From: CAYYWP01 sp050176585
GTDB taxonomy: Bacteria; Desulfobacterota; Binatia; HRBIN30; CADEER01
Assembly: GCA_050176585.1 (NCBI GenBank)
Contig: JBFXHX010000095.1
Location: 1-5,699, forward strand
DNA length: 5,699 nt
Direction: 5' to 3'
In this document: one piece after another, positions 4,740 to 5,699 of the stretch
Layout of the letters: each line of letters starts with the position of its first letter
Position numbering within the stretch: position 1 is the stretch's first letter
Notes under the pieces: model-generated
The model's database searches: none
Told to the model about the DNA's origin: nothing
What the model saw: only the letters and a program-made list of their open reading frames with translations
Program-made: the position numbers and the translations under genes

Positions 4740-5699
4740 TGCCGGGCGATCTCACCTTCGATCCGAGCACCGTCGATCTCGACGCGCTCCTCAAGCGCCT
4801 GCACCTCGCCAATGCTCGGCGCCTGTGGCGCGAGCTGTGCGAGCGAGCCGAGACCGAGCAGTGGTCGTGCCGGGACTTCCTCGCGGTGCTCGTCGCCGAA
4901 GAGATTGCTCACCGCCAGCAGACCCGACTTCGCCGAGCGGTCCACGACGCGCACTTCCCCTTTCTCAAGACCATCGACGACTTCAACTTCTCCTTCCAGT
5001 CCACCGTGCGCTTGCAGCTCCTCGGCTCCTACCTCGGCCCCGAGTTCGTCACCGAGGGCCGCAATTTGATCCTCATGGGCAAGACCGGCCGGGGCAAAAC
5101 GCACTTGGCGATCGCCATCGCCTATCGCGCCATCCAGAACGGCGCGACCGCGCTCTTCACCACCGCGGCCGAGCTCATCGACGACCTCTCCGCCGCCAGC
5201 CGCGCCGGCCGCCTACGCGAGACGCTCGCCAGGTACGTCCACCCGCACGTGCTCGTGGTCGACGAGGTCGGCTATCTCACCTACGGACCCGATGCGGCCA
5301 ACGTCCTCTTCCACGTCGTCAACGACCGCCACTTGCGCCGGCGCCCCCTCCTCTTCACCACCAACAAGTCGCCGCTCGCTGCCTGGGGCGCCGTCCTCCA
5401 CGATCACGATTTGGCCGAGGCCATCGTCGACCGCACCCTCGAGCGCGGCCGACTGCTCGTGCTCGATGGTCCCTCGGTGCGCACCCCGCACCTTGACTCT
5501 TCCGCCGATCCGGCTAACTCACGACCGGACAAAATTTCCGGAAAAAACCGGACAACATTTCCGGAACCTCCAAGAGCGAAGGAGGTCAGCGTCGTTTTGA
5601 CCACAGACCTAGCGCACCGGACCAGCGGACACGCGGGCATCTCCATGATCACTCAAAGCAACGGCAGTCCCGGTCGGCTCAACTCGTCACGCACCCGTA
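4739..5699 (+). CDS. istB: IS21-family helper ATPase IstB; no stop in element, open at window end
   Basis: AAA+ ATPase, DnaC/DnaA-like, that binds target DNA and recruits IstA. ATG 4739-4741 overlaps the istA stop; GGAGGT (4727-4732) lies six bases before it, inside istA. Residues 1-100 form the N-terminal helical domain (LLKRLHLANARRLWRELCERAE...). Walker A is GKTGRGKT (114-121), Walker B VLVVDEVG (171-178, D175/E176), sensor 1 LFTTNKS (205-211), then the C-terminal helical part with DRTLERGRLLVLDGPSVR. Motif order and a body of about 250 residues are normal for IstB. No in-frame stop appears: the frame crosses the right terminal repeats (element ends at residue 278, translated ...RTTFPEPP) and continues 42 codons into flanking DNA to the window edge. 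Either the family member uses a stop from flanking DNA or the original stop was lost. The function is certain; the 3' end is not. Confidence 0.9.
   Translation, partial: MPGDLTFDPSTVDLDALLKRLHLANARRLWRELCERAETEQWSCRDFLAVLVAEEIAHRQQTRLRRAVHDAHFPFLKTIDDFNFSFQSTVRLQLLGSYLGPEFVTEGRNLILMGKTGRGKTHLAIAIAYRAIQNGATALFTTAAELIDDLSAASRAGRLRETLARYVHPHVLVVDEVGYLTYGPDAANVLFHVVNDRHLRRRPLLFTTNKSPLAAWGAVLHDHDLAEAIVDRTLERGRLLVLDGPSVRTPHLDSSADPANSRPDKISGKNRTTFPEPPRAKEVSVVLTTDLAHRTSGHAGISMITQSNGSPGRLNSSRTR
5522..5572. repeat. IS21 right end: two tandem transposase-binding repeats
   Basis: Read on the minus strand from 5566, the outer copy is TTCCGGAAATG then TTGTCCGGTTT (5545-5566) and the inner copy is TTCCGGAAATT then TTGTCCGGTCG (5522-5543), a period of 23 bases. 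They differ from the left copies at only a few positions. These repeats lie within the open istB reading frame, so they are also translated. Confidence 0.85.
5573..5699 (+). other. flanking DNA right of the IS21 element
   Basis: These 127 bases lie outside the right terminus. The istB frame stays open throughout. A purine-rich GAAGGAGG (5578-5585) precedes TTG 5597 and ATG 5645 in that same frame, so a host or neighbouring gene might start here, but too little is visible to decide. No repeat of the left flank was found. Confidence 0.5.

Larger units (their letters stand above)
2927..5572 (+). mobile_element. IS21-family insertion sequence
   Basis: A 2646-bp element with istA and istB in the order and overlap typical of IS21. 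The proposed ends read TG at 2927-2928 and CA at 5571-5572, and the outermost 16 bases of the two ends match at 14 positions in inverted orientation. Each end carries two tandem copies of a TTCCGGAAAT...TGTCCGG repeat, the multiple transposase-binding sites known from this family. The bases outside the ends (GCCGC left, AGAGCG right) do not match, so no target duplication is visible; the copy may have recombined or the boundaries may be off by a few bases. The element lies downstream of the SWIM transposase region, in a hairpin-rich gap. Confidence 0.9.

Noticed and set aside
4825..5496. Plus-strand 223-codon Arg/Pro-rich frame overlapping istB
   Set aside because: Frameshifted reading of istB with biased composition; IstB motifs are in the other frame.

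Overview
The window is accessory bacterial DNA: the end of a probable defence or nucleotide-dependent ATPase gene, a solitary transposase gene, a tiny zinc-binding protein gene, a hairpin-rich non-coding stretch and an essentially whole IS21-type insertion sequence. A consensus sigma70-type promoter and Shine-Dalgarno sites show that it is bacterial. The host is probably a Gram-negative with fairly high G+C, but nothing here identifies the genus. The first gene has visibly more balanced base composition than the very G+C-rich IS21 element, as expected of a patchwork region.

Positions 1-1134 (+) hold the C-terminal part of an ABC-type (AAA_13-like, PrrC/RloC-like) ATPase. It has a signature motif, Walker B and switch histidine, followed by an R-x3-E...H arrangement reminiscent of the anticodon-nuclease triad. 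Its stop codon overlaps by three bases the stop of a convergent gene (1131-2336, -). That gene encodes a DDE transposase with an N-terminal SWIM zinc finger and has a very good promoter (TTGACA-17-TATATA) set among GGTAT/ATACC palindromes. Diverging from it is a 62-residue zinc-ribbon-like protein (2435-2623, +). I found no terminal repeats that would make the SWIM transposase gene a clear insertion sequence.

Positions 2624-2926 carry no convincing gene but contain several exact inverted repeats. These include a long hairpin (2817-2870) and a second one (2852-2890) that competes for the same bases.

Positions 2927-5572 form an IS21-family element. Each end carries two copies of a TTCCGGAAAT...TGTCCGG repeat in inverted orientation, and the ends read TG...CA. 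Inside are istA (3312-4739), a DDE transposase, and istB (from 4739), an AAA+ helper ATPase, overlapping by one base. Two features stand out. The istA ribosome-binding site lies in a perfect 9-bp hairpin, which a leader reading frame (GTG 2996) runs through; that leader's own ribosome-binding site is in the loop of another perfect hairpin. Also, istB has no stop inside the element: its frame passes through the right terminal repeats into flanking DNA and is still open at the window end.

The best candidates for something not yet described are the double-hairpin leader control of istA, the divergent SWIM-transposase/zinc-ribbon pair with shared operator-like palindromes, and the possible RNase triad of the ATPase.
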